In this document: positions 10,656 to 23,100 of the stretch, one piece after another
How the letters are laid out: every line of letters begins with the position of its first letter
How positions within the stretch are numbered: the stretch's first letter is position 1
NCBI GenBank assembly: GCA_025266875.1
Contig: JALLLT010000001.1
Location: 558,001 to 622,000 of the forward strand
Direction of reading: 5' to 3'
Length of the DNA stretch: 64,000 nt
Origin: Fennellomyces sp. T-0311
Lineage: Eukaryota; Mucoromycota; Mucoromycetes; Mucorales; Lichtheimiaceae
Program-made: the position numbers and the translations under genes
Notes under the pieces: generated by a model
Told to the model about the DNA's origin: nothing
Databases searched by the model: none
The model's input: the letters and a program-made list of their open reading frames with translations, nothing else

Positions 10656-13207
10656 ATGTCAACTGATGCCATGAGTTACCGAGATATAATTCTCGATCGT
10701 TTAAATGCCCGTAACGAAAAAGAACACGCTCTCCATGAAATGATCACTGCAAGTATGTTACCATTCCATGCCGAATCCTCTTGTGCAAATTACGTGCATA
10801 AATTGCAAAGCTTGCTGAGCAGCACTTTCTGTAACTAGATCGGGAACTTGTGAAAAAACTCATTACGCTTCGAAAAAAAGAGAGGCAACTCGAAGTCGCC
10901 GTCAAAACTGCGCAGCTACAAAACGAGACACTTACCCAGGCTGCGGACGCTGCTAAAGCTCAAGGGTAATCCATAGCAGATACAGCAAAGGAGGGGGGGA
11001 AACAGATAGAAAGGTGCTTATCTCAAATAGTTCTCCAGAGCATCAGCAGCGTGTGACGGAACTAGATCGACGGATACATGAACTCAATGAAGAACGTGCT
11101 GAAATGTACAAGACACAGAGTGAAAATGCGCAACGACTCGTGTATATGAATGAACAGCTGCGCAAGGCTGCGGAGACGGAGAAGCGCGATTCGGCAGAGT
11201 ACGCATAGAGTGGATGGAGTATCGTAGCAGAAGCTCATCATTGCTGTCATAGGATTAAAAAGTTAACGGCCTCCGTCAAGCAACTCCAAACCAAATGTGA
11301 TCTTCAGGTGGAGCAATTGCGACAAAAAGATGGAGCGATTCAGGTACAGTCAACTGGTTCTGGGTATTGGTGGATTACACTGACATAACATGAATGAATA
11401 GGTTTTGCAGGATGAGTTTGCGGCAATTCAATTGGAGATTACTACAATTGAGGAGAGGAACAAAACGCTGGAGAAGGAGAATGCACAGTTACTGCAACGC
11501 TGGCTGGATCAAAAGAACAAAGAGGCCGAGAAAATGAACGAGGCAACAGAATTCTATGAGAGGTATGGTCGGATGCAATCGTACAGTGTTATTCTTTTAT
11601 CATTTACCTGACATATTATTAGCTTTCTCGAACATTCTCGCAAGGCGGGGCAGACACTTCGTAAAAACAGTGGAGGCCAATGGGTCATGCGGCCATCATC
11701 CTCGGCAGACCAAAGTACATCCAGTCTTAGAAAGTCTCGCTCAGGGCTTGTTGTATTACCGTCACTTCTTTACAGAAAAGAGGTACAGTGAAAGGGTTAC
11801 AGATATGGGTTGAGTATCGCTAACGTTAATCTAGTCAGCACACGATGATGAAATCTTTTGCATACAGGCATCCACTACTGGCAGTATGTTTGCAAGTGGA
11901 GGATCCGATAAGAAAGTCAAGGTGTTTGATGCAAAAACTGGTAAATACCTCTTGTTAATGTGTACTATGCGGAGGATTAAACGGGGCAACTATATAGGCT
12001 CTATGTCCATGACACTCGGAGGATCCCTTCAGTCCGTAACATCCATATGCTTTAACCCCACTGATGAAATGATTCTTGGATCATCTTCTGACAATGCCAC
12101 TCGGATATGGCAACTGAGCACCAGGCGATCTCCAGTATGCATAATAAGGATTATATCTGAGGGATAAAGGATACTAAGCGGTACTTTGAATAGATTACTT
12201 TAACGGGTCATATAGGAAAAGTTGCCGCAGCCAAGTTTACAGCCGATTCACAGCGTGTGGTGGGTTCGGATACCAATAGCATAAGCTCTACCATTCACAT
12301 TCTTTAATAGGTTTCTGGAAGTCATGACCGAACTCTGAAAATATGGGACTTGAAGCGAGGATATTGTAAGTGGGTGCACTTCGGTTTTTTGTAAGCCAAC
12401 TAAGTGTATTGGATCAAGGTCTTCGTACAATGTATACCTTTGCAAGCAGCAACGACATTGCGCTTGTCGATGTAGAAGGGCAAACGATTGCTAGTGGCCA
12501 TATGGATTCCAGTTTACGGTTATGGGATAGTCGAACCGGCTCTGGCATCAAAGAACTAACAGGAATCCATAATCGCCCCATCACATCTCTTTCCATGTCT
12601 CCAGGTTTATACAATACTTTCAGATGCATCATCCAACCTGTACTAACGGGTAGTCTATGTAGACGGTGACTGTGTGCTAACCAACTCCAGGGACAACACT
12701 CTGAAGATTGTTGACCTGCGCATGTATGATATCGTGTCGACGTTTCAGTAAGTTGTTCCCACCCTAACACTGCCTGCTGAACAGTTAAGCTCATATATCT
12801 GCGCATAGGGCATCTTCTTATCAAAATGGTGCAAATTATGCACGAGCATGCTTCAGGTAGAAAAAACACAATCACTGCACTCTCTTGATGCTAACTTGTT
12901 GCTTAGTCCTGATGGATCATATATTGCTGCGGGATCAGCAGGTAATTTTCAGCATAGCTGTTAGAACCGTCAGTTAATAATTTCATCTATAGACGGCACA
13001 CTGCACGTTTGGAATACAACAACCCGAAATTTGGAGTTTGCCGAAAGAGAACATGAGTAGGTGATATGATGAGGTATATGAGTATTATTCGCTAATGGAT
13101 CCATCACCAGGAAAACGATAATTGGAGTTTCATGGAGTCCACTCGGCGATTATCTGTACACGGCCGAGTCGAAGAAAAATATCTGTATCTGGAAGACGTC
13201 TCTTTAA
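10656..13207 (+). CDS. ATG16: Atg16 autophagy protein with C-terminal WD40 propeller (ATG16L1-like)
   Basis: Sixteen exons join into an exact 560-residue frame: 10656-10752, 10839-10965, 11031-11198, 11253-11343, 11402-11562, 11623-11782, 11835-11940, 11998-12134, 12194-12259, 12311-12365, 12419-12604, 12663-12747, 12809-12856, 12907-12941, 12993-13056 and 13111-13207. Residues 1-35 (YRDIILDRLNARNEKEH) match the Atg5-binding helix. A coiled coil covers about residues 40-210, with the family block ENAQLLQRWLDQKNKEAEKM near its end. From about residue 270 there are seven WD40 blades, for example ASGGSDKKVKVFD, SGSHDRTLKIWD and AAGSADGTLHVWN, ending in NICIWKTSL. Atg16 with Atg5-Atg12 directs Atg8 lipidation. 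Yeast Atg16 lacks the propeller. The gene is convergent with the p27 gene. Confidence 0.95.
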
Positions 13208-13364
13208 CGCGATACAAAAAGTGACGCCTAGAGTAAAAGGGATTTTCGAACCAGCAGACAGAATTATTGGTCCGTGCGGTGCAAATGGTTATACTTGGGA
13301 AGAACCTTGTAAAAGAAAGATACTCTGCTATCAATGCACTCTCCTCTCGCTTTCCCAGAAGCCA

Positions 13365-14185
13365 CTATACCTCTCGCAAATAATCTAAATGACGTGCGTG
13401 TAACGCGGCCTGTGTCTAAGTTTGGCTGTCAGACAAACAAACTGGATCTTTGGAAACAATTAACAACGTACAGGAAACACTTCACTTTGTTGCCGCCTGC
13501 TTGATTTGGATCCATAGATTACTGTCATATCCGCGATAGTCTCGTTTACTTCTGTTGCGCATGCTGCTCCTATGATACAGTGATCGCCGATAGTAGTGCT
13601 ACCCAGTACCCTGGCTGCGCATCTGGTTAACCATGTTGTCATCGTTCCTTTCCCAAAACGTACCTCTAGCTTCGATAACGTTGTTGTTTCCAATCTGTTG
13701 CCCCTCTACATCTTTTTATATCGGTTAGCTCAAAATCCGCAGATACTCGCTATGTCACCTACAGCAGCCAACTTCAAAGACGTTCTCGTCACCAATAACC
13801 AAAGGGGACGAGTTTCTACGCCAAATAAAAAAGACTTAGAAACGCGCGACTTTGGCTCTTTTTCGACAACTTTACCTGTTGAATATAACAACGTTCTCCT
13901 CAACAATATTGTTCTTTCCGATATAGATAGGGCCATTTTCTGCAATGATTTTGCATTGAGGATGCAGTACCGTGCCTGTAAATTCAGAGATCAGCATAAT
14001 CTTGTTTTTTTTTTCCTTTTTTCCGTCGTGTTCATCGTTCCAACCTGCTCCTACAAATAAGACATTAATGTCATGAAGAGAAATGATATAGGCAACTCGT
14101 TATTACCGATCGAGATTTCGCCTTGAAGATCGGTTTCATGGCAGATTACTGATTTGGGACCGGCAGTAATACGATTTCTACTCAT
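13365..14185 (-). CDS. DCTN6: Dynactin subunit 6 (p27), left-handed beta-helix protein
   Basis: Six exons on the minus strand give about 157 residues. The protein has the hexapeptide-repeat (left-handed beta-helix) pattern: GPIYIGKNNIVEENVVI, then FEVGCYVEGQQIGNNNVIEA, then GSTTIGDHCIIGAACA. It then has the p27 signatures TVIYGSKSSRRQQSE and a short C-terminal helix, HLDYLREV. In the dynactin pointed-end complex, p27 pairs with p25 (DCTN5) and helps attach dynein to early endosomes, a role shown in filamentous fungi. The stop comes shortly after HLDYLREV, slightly earlier than in animals. Some small acceptors were chosen because they restore frame and family match. Confidence 0.9.
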
Positions 14186-14359
14186 GGTTAAGCATAAGGA
14201 TACGTCGAACTCAGGGCACGCTCGATTTTATATACAGATTTTACGTCGCACAGCACTCCATCGCCCCACATCAACTCACCCAAAGATGCGCGCTTTACCA
14301 AGTGTACAGCAGTCTGAAGGGAAGAATCCCTTGTAGGCATAATGGCTTTATTTATTCAG

Positions 14360-16519
14360 CTAACAATTCCGCATGGTTGGATCTATCCAAGGTAGGCCGA
14401 TAACTTCAAAAGCTTGTTCCTCGGATGCAATATGTATGCGTTCCTTTGTATCCTCCTTGAATATACCATGGCTACGTACCGCTATGTTGTTTTCCTGCAT
14501 TTACGGATCAGAACTGTTCAGTCTTCGATTCATAGTCACCAAACCTTTTTTGCGTAATCCTTGAGCGCCCGTTCAAATTGCTTGGATCCTGTCCATCCAA
14601 GCACCGCAGAGGGATATTCATCAAGTGATGATACGATAAAGTCGACTTGTCGAAGGATCTGTTTGGATGGTTGAAGGAATGCAACGAAGCACTGTAAAAA
14701 AAAAGAGAGTAAATGCCTGTATTCAGAGCGAAAAATGCAGAGAACTCACAGTATCTAGTTTTTCCATATCTGCGCCGCCAGTGGTGTACTGATTCCCATG
14801 GTTTCGGTTAGCCTTGTCCGAGACAAGTAAGCAATGTTTGATATAGCCTGATTCTTGATTTAGTAACGATCCAGTCCTACGCATTGATCTACTGCTACCT
14901 TTTGCCGTTAAGTGATCGACAACTTTTCGTAGTAGCATATCACTGCTGTGCTCCAAATGATGACTTGAGATAACAATATCCAAATCCCCGTTCTCCTCCT
15001 TTCCACGCCTATGCATTGTGATCAATAAGGTGCCTGTTTAATACTCAGTTTCAATCACATACGTACCTATAGCCGCCTACAGCGGTTGCAAATGCTTCTG
15101 GATCCACATGCACGATCTCCTTTTCGATAATCGTTATAAGTTCTTGTGCGTCCTGTCGACTCATCCTACACCGCACGGTAAGAGCGTTCAGTTATATTCC
15201 TAAAACTTGGGATGTGACATACGGTTGCTCTAGATCTGGTAATAGTTCGATCCCGAGTCTGACTGCCTTGACAAGTTTCGCTTGATCCAGTATTTCCTGA
15301 AGCGTGCGGTATCCTCGATCCCACCATATACTTGCAGTTGATGGACCAACACCTAATTTCTATTCAATACACCTAAAGTCAAATATAAAGAGCAAAGTAC
15401 CAAACACCTTGCAGAAGAGACTGCGTGTTCGGAACTTTTCATCGCCTAGCAGCTTTTCTGCGTCGGGTATTGTGCCCGTTTCCAGATAGATCCGCACAAG
15501 TTCGGATATCTTTTTGCCGATGCCTTGGACGCTTGTAAGGATATAAGGCCCCGCCAAAAGTATCACAGTGTCTTACCTGTGATTTTCCTGGCTTCAGCTG
15601 CAGATTGGAGTTTTCTTGGATAAGCCTATAAGCCAATCGAATGAGCGGCTTTGCGTGTAAGATTAATTAGCATAAACCTTAAAGGCTGCGATCGCGTGTC
15701 TGTAGCTGAGCGCATTCTTGTCTTCCATATCTAAAATCCGCTGCCTTTCTAGTAGCCGGAGCAAGGAAACCAGCTTGCGATTATGAAAGGGCACCAATGG
15801 TGTCTTACGTAAGCATTCGTATCTGGTGTTCAAGAAGCCTTCAGCAAGCTCGGTGGATGGCGTATCCGGCGGTCTGTTTGGTTAGCTTTTCAAACGAGAT
15901 GTGAATCAAAATGAGGACATTTTTGACTTACTTCTCATCTGCCTCGTCGTCTTCTGGCAATGGATCAGGAGGCATGTCTAAATATCGTCGGTTCAAGACC
16001 TCATTGGATCTTGGAGGAAGTATTTCGGGTTCCTTCTTCAGCGCGTCAGGTAATCGAGTCGTCTCGGGGCGTGGCAGATGAATTGTGTATTTATCCATCG
16101 ACGCCTCTTCGTGCTTCTTCAAGCTAAAAGTAACAGTGGAATTATTCAGCATGGCTATGGCGGACACACACGTCCACGTACCACTCCTTCAGCCAATCCA
16201 CATTCACAACAGGTGCCTGCTGACCACTGAGTTACCCAAGTCCCTTTAGTTCTAAAGTACAACTCAACCTTGTGATTTTTCAAGTGTCTTTTCACTCGAG
16301 GAGCTGAGGTCAGTGCTGTTAAGATAACGTTTGCATCATTCTGATCCGAGCAAGTTTCACCCCCTTGAAAAGAAAAGTGCGTCAACAAATGGTAAGGCAG
16401 GGATGCTATGCGTATGCGCTACCAGACTTTTCCAGCCCTCGCTTTAAGGATTCGATTTGATAGGGCTCGATCTTTAGTGGGATGAAAAACGCTTTGACTG
16501 TGGATAAAGAGTGCGCCAT
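14360..16519 (-). CDS. POL4: Family X DNA polymerase with BRCT domain (Pol4 / Pol mu-lambda type)
   Basis: Many-exon minus-strand gene, about 500-550 residues. The N-terminus (from ATG 16519) carries a BRCT domain ending in VVNVDWLKEWY. Next come an acidic linker, the 8-kDa region (KNALSYRHAIAAFKAYP), a helix-hairpin-helix (TGVQGIGKKISELV) and a second one ending RSLFCKVFGVGPSTA. The palm follows, with the catalytic motif GGYRRGKEENGDLDIVI holding two metal-binding Asp and a third in RQVDFIV. The thumb has GWTGSKQFERAL and the family end IGLPWIDPTMRN. These enzymes fill gaps in non-homologous end joining and base-excision repair. GWTGSKQF rather than YFTGS is what lambda, mu, TdT and Pol4 have in general; I cannot separate the subfamilies by eye. 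The start lies divergent to the methylase fusion gene. Confidence 0.9.
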
Positions 16520-17109
16520 GATGAAATGCGGGAGAAAGAGTAATGCATGAATTTTTCAATTGCCGGTTGGGCTTCTTAACCCCCGTACAACGTCATCTTG
16601 TCACGAACGCCAATCCCCGATCAACCATTGCCATGTTATCTTCGCAATGACTTACATGATTGATCAAGCTGAGAGAGCGGGAGCGATTAGCCCAAGCATG
16701 TTGCTTGTTGACATTCCCGGACTACCGGCGCGATCAACTAGTTTACGACGCATAAACAGTTTGCTTCATAGAAAAGTAGACATAGTCATGGATGGCTTTG
16801 CGTTTCTTCAAGGTATGGCATCTGGTATTCAATGGTACGTATCGAGGATACTGAATTCAATATGCAACACTGGATACCGGGAGATTGGATGCTTGTTGAT
16901 TGTTTGCGTGGGAGATACGGCGTTTTCTGTCCACTGGACAACCTGTTGCAATACCCAATGCTTCTTTTGATCGCTATTCAAGTTTGACTTGAAAGAAGCC
17001 TGGGTTCATTAAACTGGGTCCCAGTATTTAAAGTTTCGTGAAACGTTATCAAAATAAAGAGCTGTTGGGCGTGTCAAGCCTCTTCTTTTTTTTCGTTGCT
17101 TCTTTTCCC
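16520..17109. other. Divergent promoter region, POL4 / methylase fusion
   Basis: About 590 bases between two divergently read genes, so it must hold both promoters. A 136-codon open frame (16560-16970, plus) lacks an ATG at its start and has no recognisable features. Confidence 0.5.
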
Positions 17110-20100
17110 ATGGCACCGTCTTCCTCCAAGGACAACGGCGGAAACGCGTTTGCCTGGCAGTTGATTCAATCGAGTGAGTGGTTCGAAACGCGTTTGATGG
17201 CCTTAAATTTTGACAGCTCTTAGGCGACACGAGCAGTAGCGACGCGCCTGTGCCGCAACAATACTACCAATACTACAATGGCTACTATGACGCGAGCAGC
17301 TATTATCATTATGACTACGTAAGTGCTAGCTACAGTCAGTTTTTCTGCAAATCTGACACATTTTTTATAGGGACAGCCCTATGACCAACAACAACAATAC
17401 TGGTACTATCCAGATATGTATCAGCCACCAGCACCACCGCCTCCACCTCCACCTCCACCTCCTCCTCCTCCTGAAAAACCCAAAGAAGCACCTCCTCCTC
17501 CGCCGCCGCCGTCACCACCTCCACCTCCACCGGAACAGATATCTTCTCCTGTGCTGACGTCAAAGCCATTGAAAAATCTTTCGGGTGATACAGCGCCCGG
17601 AAGTGGCCCGAAAGCATCCAAAAAGTTCGGGCGGTTCATGGGTAAACTATTGCTCGTGAAAAACAACAATAACAAAACACCTGATCCAGCCAGAAAGTTG
17701 GATGCGTCAAAGACGCTGACAAACTATTTCCGTACGCAAAAGCTATCGACACCTCAGGTTTCAGATTCAACGGCCGAAAACAGCGAGCATAAACCACTTG
17801 TTTCACCCACAGAGCAATCCAGCATTGAAAAGGCGTCGTCCAAGCTCATAAAGACCAATGCATCATCAGCGGAAGCACCGTGTAGAAAAGAAACAAATGC
17901 AGAAACCGTGGTCTCTGCGTCAACAAATACTGAAGCATCGAGTATCAAAAAGCTGAGTATTGACGCAACAGGCACCAAGGCAACGCGTATCGAGGCAACC
18001 AGTTCCAAAATAGCGAGTCCGGCCGCCGTGCCATTGGAAATCGATGATGACGATCTGAGTTCACTCAGCTCACTCCAAAGCGAAGACGACGTGCTGGGTC
18101 CATGGAGTCGCGATCATTTATGCGTGGACTGTGAAGATTTACGCGACGAAGCAGCTGGTCCAATCCAAAGTGGTTGGTGGTGTTCTCGATGCAAGCAAAG
18201 GTGGGTCGAACAAGTGAATACGTGGGGCAATCGAATTTCAAAACGATGCAAAACGAAAAAACCGCCACGCCAAAACAAAAAGCCGCGCCGCACAAACAAA
18301 ACAGCAGCCCCACCGCCTACCAAATCGCGTGTGACCAAAGATGACAAATATGTTACCACAGGAGCATTCATGACGAGGAAAACCGCCAAACAATTAGCCG
18401 ATCCTGAGTATGGATTTCATCCAAATCCATATGGTTATGTGCACAATCAAGAAGTGGAGGTGCTGAATATCAATGGACATTGGTATCGCGGCGTGCTTAC
18501 CATGATGCAAGCTTCCAAGGTCAAAGTGTCTTATATCGATTGGGAAGATCAGGAGGAGTGGATCAATATAGGCAGTCGTCGGATCAGGATCTACACCAGT
18601 GAAAATATCGATGAGGATGAAGATGATGTTGTCGTGGAAAAGGTGGTGGAATCGGTCCAGGAAAGAGGTAAATGGCTAAAATAGTCGCAATTTACATACA
18701 CAAAATCTCATTGCAGTCATGTAGCTGAGGAGCAATCATTTGAAGATCCATTGTTACCTCAGTTGTCTAGCAAGACCAAAGGCAACGACGACTACGTCAG
18801 TGCAACGTTGGATATGGATCCTAATCAACTCTTCAATGAAGTGTTCCTGACACGGCGTATGGCGCGTGAGTTGACCGATGAACATGGATTCCGAGCAAAT
18901 TCTTTTGGCTATCGTCATAATCGCGCTGTGGCTGTTACATTCAAGGCATCTCGAGGCCACAACAAAGTCGAGTACTTGGGATATCTTCGTGAAATGCGCA
19001 TGAACCAAGTCCGGGTTTGGTATCCTACCTTGCGACAATCGGATTGGCTTGTGGTCGGTAGCCGACGCTTACGTTTATTGACAGGAGAAGAGGAATTGGT
19101 ACTCAAAGATCAGCAAGTACCATTACCTCCACCCATCGATGATAATCCAAAACCTGACGCACAGCCGAGTAACGACGCAAATCCTGACGAAGCAAAACCA
19201 AATCCCCTGCCATCACAACCACTTGAGAAAATCGTCGAAGAGCAAGCTCAGGAAGTTCAAGTCCAAGATGAGCAGCCACCTGCACCAGTCAAGCGAAAGC
19301 GCGGTAGACCAAGAAAATATCCACTACAGCCTCAAGCTGGTCCAAAACCTACTCCGTCTGCTACAACTACCACCGAACCTGTCAAGCCTAGCCAACCAGC
19401 TCAAACAAAAACCCAAGTAAAGCGACGGGAGAAAGAAGAAAAAGAGGAATGCACCAAGTCATTGGCAGTCGATGCAAGCCACTTTATGACGACAGGAGCA
19501 TTTGCTACACGTCGAGCGATGCGACAGCTCAAAGATGAACATGGATTTGTTCCCAATCCATACGGGTACTCATATAATCAACCGATCGAAATACTCAATA
19601 CTAGAACGGGAAAGAATAAATTCTGGGAACGCGGGAAACTTATTGAAATGAAACCAAATCAGGTCAAGGTTCGCTACGATGGATGGAGCGAGTTGTATGA
19701 CGAATGGTTTATGGTCGGCAGCCGTCGGATACGGCCAGTGAGCACAACTGATCCGGGAGCCAGTACACCATACCTTCCAATCACGACAGATCTGATGGTT
19801 CCTGAAGCTAACCCTGAATTAAAGAACAAGGCGAGCCGACAGCATCGAGTTCTTGGCATTGAGGATTACGAGCAACTAGGGTACTTAGTTTCAGCAAATG
19901 CGACACCGCCGGCGCGACGAGGCCGTCCTCCAAAGAAACCCAGCGCACCAAAACCTGAAACTGCAGAAACACCCTCATCATCCGAAGCAAGCGATTATGC
20001 TCATCAGAAACGAACTATCCGTCGACGCCGACAAAAGCGACCCAACAAGAAACGGAAGCAAGTGAAATGCCATCCAGAACCACCATCACAAAAAATTGTC

Positions 20101-23100
20101 TCAACTGGCTCGCTACGTCGTGGAACAGCTGCAAATGCAGACAACGATGCACATGGCTTTGTTGCGAATGACTACGGATTTGATTATATGCAGCATGTTC
20201 AAGTACTGAATCTCGACAAAAAGTGGTACGAAGCAAGGCTTGTTCGGATGGACCGCAATCGGGTATTGATCCATTACTGTGGATGGGTCGATAAATTTGA
20301 CGAGTACGTAGCTCTGGGTAGTCGACGTCTTCAAGTCATTGAAAATGCACACGAAGTCGAATGTGTTGAGCCAAATTACCAGGAACGTTACGAAGCTCTG
20401 CTGCTTGAACAACAAAACCAAGATATCACCCACGAACAAACATCATCAGTGACAAGGCGAAACAATCGCCGACGAACATTATCCGAAGGACCTTACGATC
20501 AAGAAGAAGGCGGTGTTGAATACCACAAGGAGCTCGAAAATGAGGCAGATGTTGAAGGTAAAGCTTTATCGGCCAATATGTTGATTCATAGTACTAATTT
20601 TCTTCTACCCCAAAGAAATCGATAGATGGAAAGTATACTGCAACCAGTGTAACGTTGTTATCAAGCAGTTTCGATACTATTGCACCTATTGCGAAACACC
20701 TTCCGAAGGGCACGACTATCAAAGCTTTGAGCTGTGTTTGCGGTAAGTCATTAACAGTGCATATTCCACATAATTTAACTTAAGTGACAATTAGTTGCTT
20801 CGATCAAAACTTTCCATTTTGGCACGATCATCCAAGATCCAGTTTTGCGGTTCAGGCGGTGATCAACGCTGAGATTGGGCCTATGCCGATCAAGGGAGAA
20901 CTTGTTACCGTTTGGGAGGAGGATGTGATGGATGATCCTGCACAAGAAACCGGACCAGCTCAGATCGAAGAAGCAAGCAAAGTGTTCACCGGATCGGCGC
21001 CAATTGAAACGGATGAGCAAGGCTACAAATTCTTAAAGCGATGGCAACGACGTAAAGTATGTGCGTTCTGTAACGATGACGACGATACATCTAGCGAGCT
21101 GGGAAGCTTTATTGGACCGTTTGTAATTGCAACGTACAACAAAAATGGCGTCGAGCGCAAACGACAGTTCTGGGCTCATGATGCGTGTGCACGCTATACA
21201 CCGGAAGTATTTTGTACGCCCGATGGCAAATGGTATAATGTTACATTAGCCCTCCGTCGCGGTCGAGGCATGGTATGTTATCAATTCATGAATCATAAGC
21301 AAGAACAAAGGCTAACCCGCGGATCTAAGCGTTGTTATGGATGTAAAGAAAAGGGTGCCACCATTGGATGTTTTGATTCCCGATGCAACAAGAGCTTCCA
21401 TTTGCCCTGCGCTCAAAAGCCTGTCAGTTACTTCCGCAACGGTGTGATCTTTTGGTGCCCGACGCATGAAGCATATTACAACAAAAAAGGTAAGTTTTAG
21501 GAGCTTTCCTTGGTTTCTTCGAATTCTACTTGACAAATCGAAACACAGATACGTATGTGAATATTTTTAAATGCGATGGGTGCAACAAACAGATGGAGGA
21601 TGAATCATGGTTTACGTGTCTACCATGCGCATCAGGCTACTTCTCGTCGTTCGATCTGTGTGCCGAGGTAAAGGAAATGCTAAGCCTTTTCTTGAAAAAA
21701 ATCACGATCAATTAACATGGTGTTAATAGTGCTTTGAAAATTTACCACAATATAATCATCCGCATGATCAAGATGACTTTGAGGAAACTTGTGAGTTTTT
21801 CGAAGCAAAAGCGACTACAACATATTACTAAGTAGAAAAATCCAATAGCTTTTGCTATACTCAAAGAGATGGAGGCAGAAAAGGCCAGAGAGGCAGCACG
21901 GGCCAAAGAAATATCAGCCGGTAAGCATTAGCCAACCAATTGTACCACGTGGCTAAATTATACTTTTTGTATAGCGAAAAGGAAAAAGCCATTGTTTCCA
22001 CGGAGACGGCGGAAGCGAGCTGGTGATGCACCGGTTACTACATGCTGTTACTGTGGCACAGAAGAGGCTGACGAGTGGAGAAAAGGTTATGATGGTGGTG
22101 TGATTATGTGTCGACCATGTTTTGAGGTTGCACTACTAGTCGACAGCAATGATGGAAGTGGCGGAAACACGAACAATGTGGATGACGATAGCGACCGCTA
22201 TGTTACCTTGATCGAAGACTACACGCACAAACCCTATCTCACGCGGGATGCTCTATCTGCTACTAAGTTCAGTAATGACGCTACCGTAGTATCAGGAATT
22301 CGGTTGTCAACGTATGAGCCTCAGCCTCATCAGCTGTTCTCGCTTATATTTGATTCGACGTATTATGATATTCCGGGCCGGGCGCCACGATGGGCAACAC
22401 ATTCTGGAACAGATTACCATGGTATAAGAAAACATCGGTTGTTCTGTCACACGAAAGTCTAAAAGATATATTCTTAGGAACCTGGCTACCTCAAACCGTG
22501 CGAAGGTAGACGAGCATTTGTTGTCATAACCTTATTGTTACTTATATTAGGTCTAGAGCTATACTGAAACACACCGAAAAGGATGAGCGGGTGCTATCCA
22601 ACTTTTTGGGACGAGGTATATACCAAAAATAAGCGAGGGTTCCTGATAGTAAGCTGATAATTGTTTAGGCACTGACGCGATCGAATGCTTTTTGCTACAA
22701 CGGAGATGCTGTGGTGTTGACATCAATCCGGTATCATTTCCTTTCCCCACGTTTCCTATTTTTACCTGATCTAACTCCAAAATTAAACATAGGCCGCTGT
22801 TGCATTGTCACAAAGAAACTGCTGTTTTGAAATACCTCCTGGTTTGACGTCCGCAGAATATCGACCGATCATCGCGCAAGCTGATTCACGTAATCTTACT
22901 GGTCCATTGTTTGCCGACGAATCATTCCATCATATCTTGTCGCATCCGCCCTACAAGGACTGTGTAGCTTACTCGACTCATCTCGAAGGAGATCTGTCTA
23001 GATTCACAAACATAGATGAATTCAAGGAGGAGTACATCAATGTTGTTCATGAGAGTTGGAGGTAAGTGAAGGTAGCAGCATGTGAATGTTTTAATTCCCT

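Noticed and set aside
10375..10662. 95-codon minus-strand frame overlapping the ATG16 start
   Set aside because: No ATG, no recognisable domain, and it overlaps a secure gene start; kept only as a remark.
16560..16970. 136-codon plus-strand frame between POL4 and the methylase gene
   Set aside because: Starts with TTG, shows no domain and lies where two divergent promoters must be.
17421..17675. Glycine-rich minus-strand frame
   Set aside because: It is the antisense of the polyproline stretch of the methylase fusion; repetitive codons make the opposite strand open.
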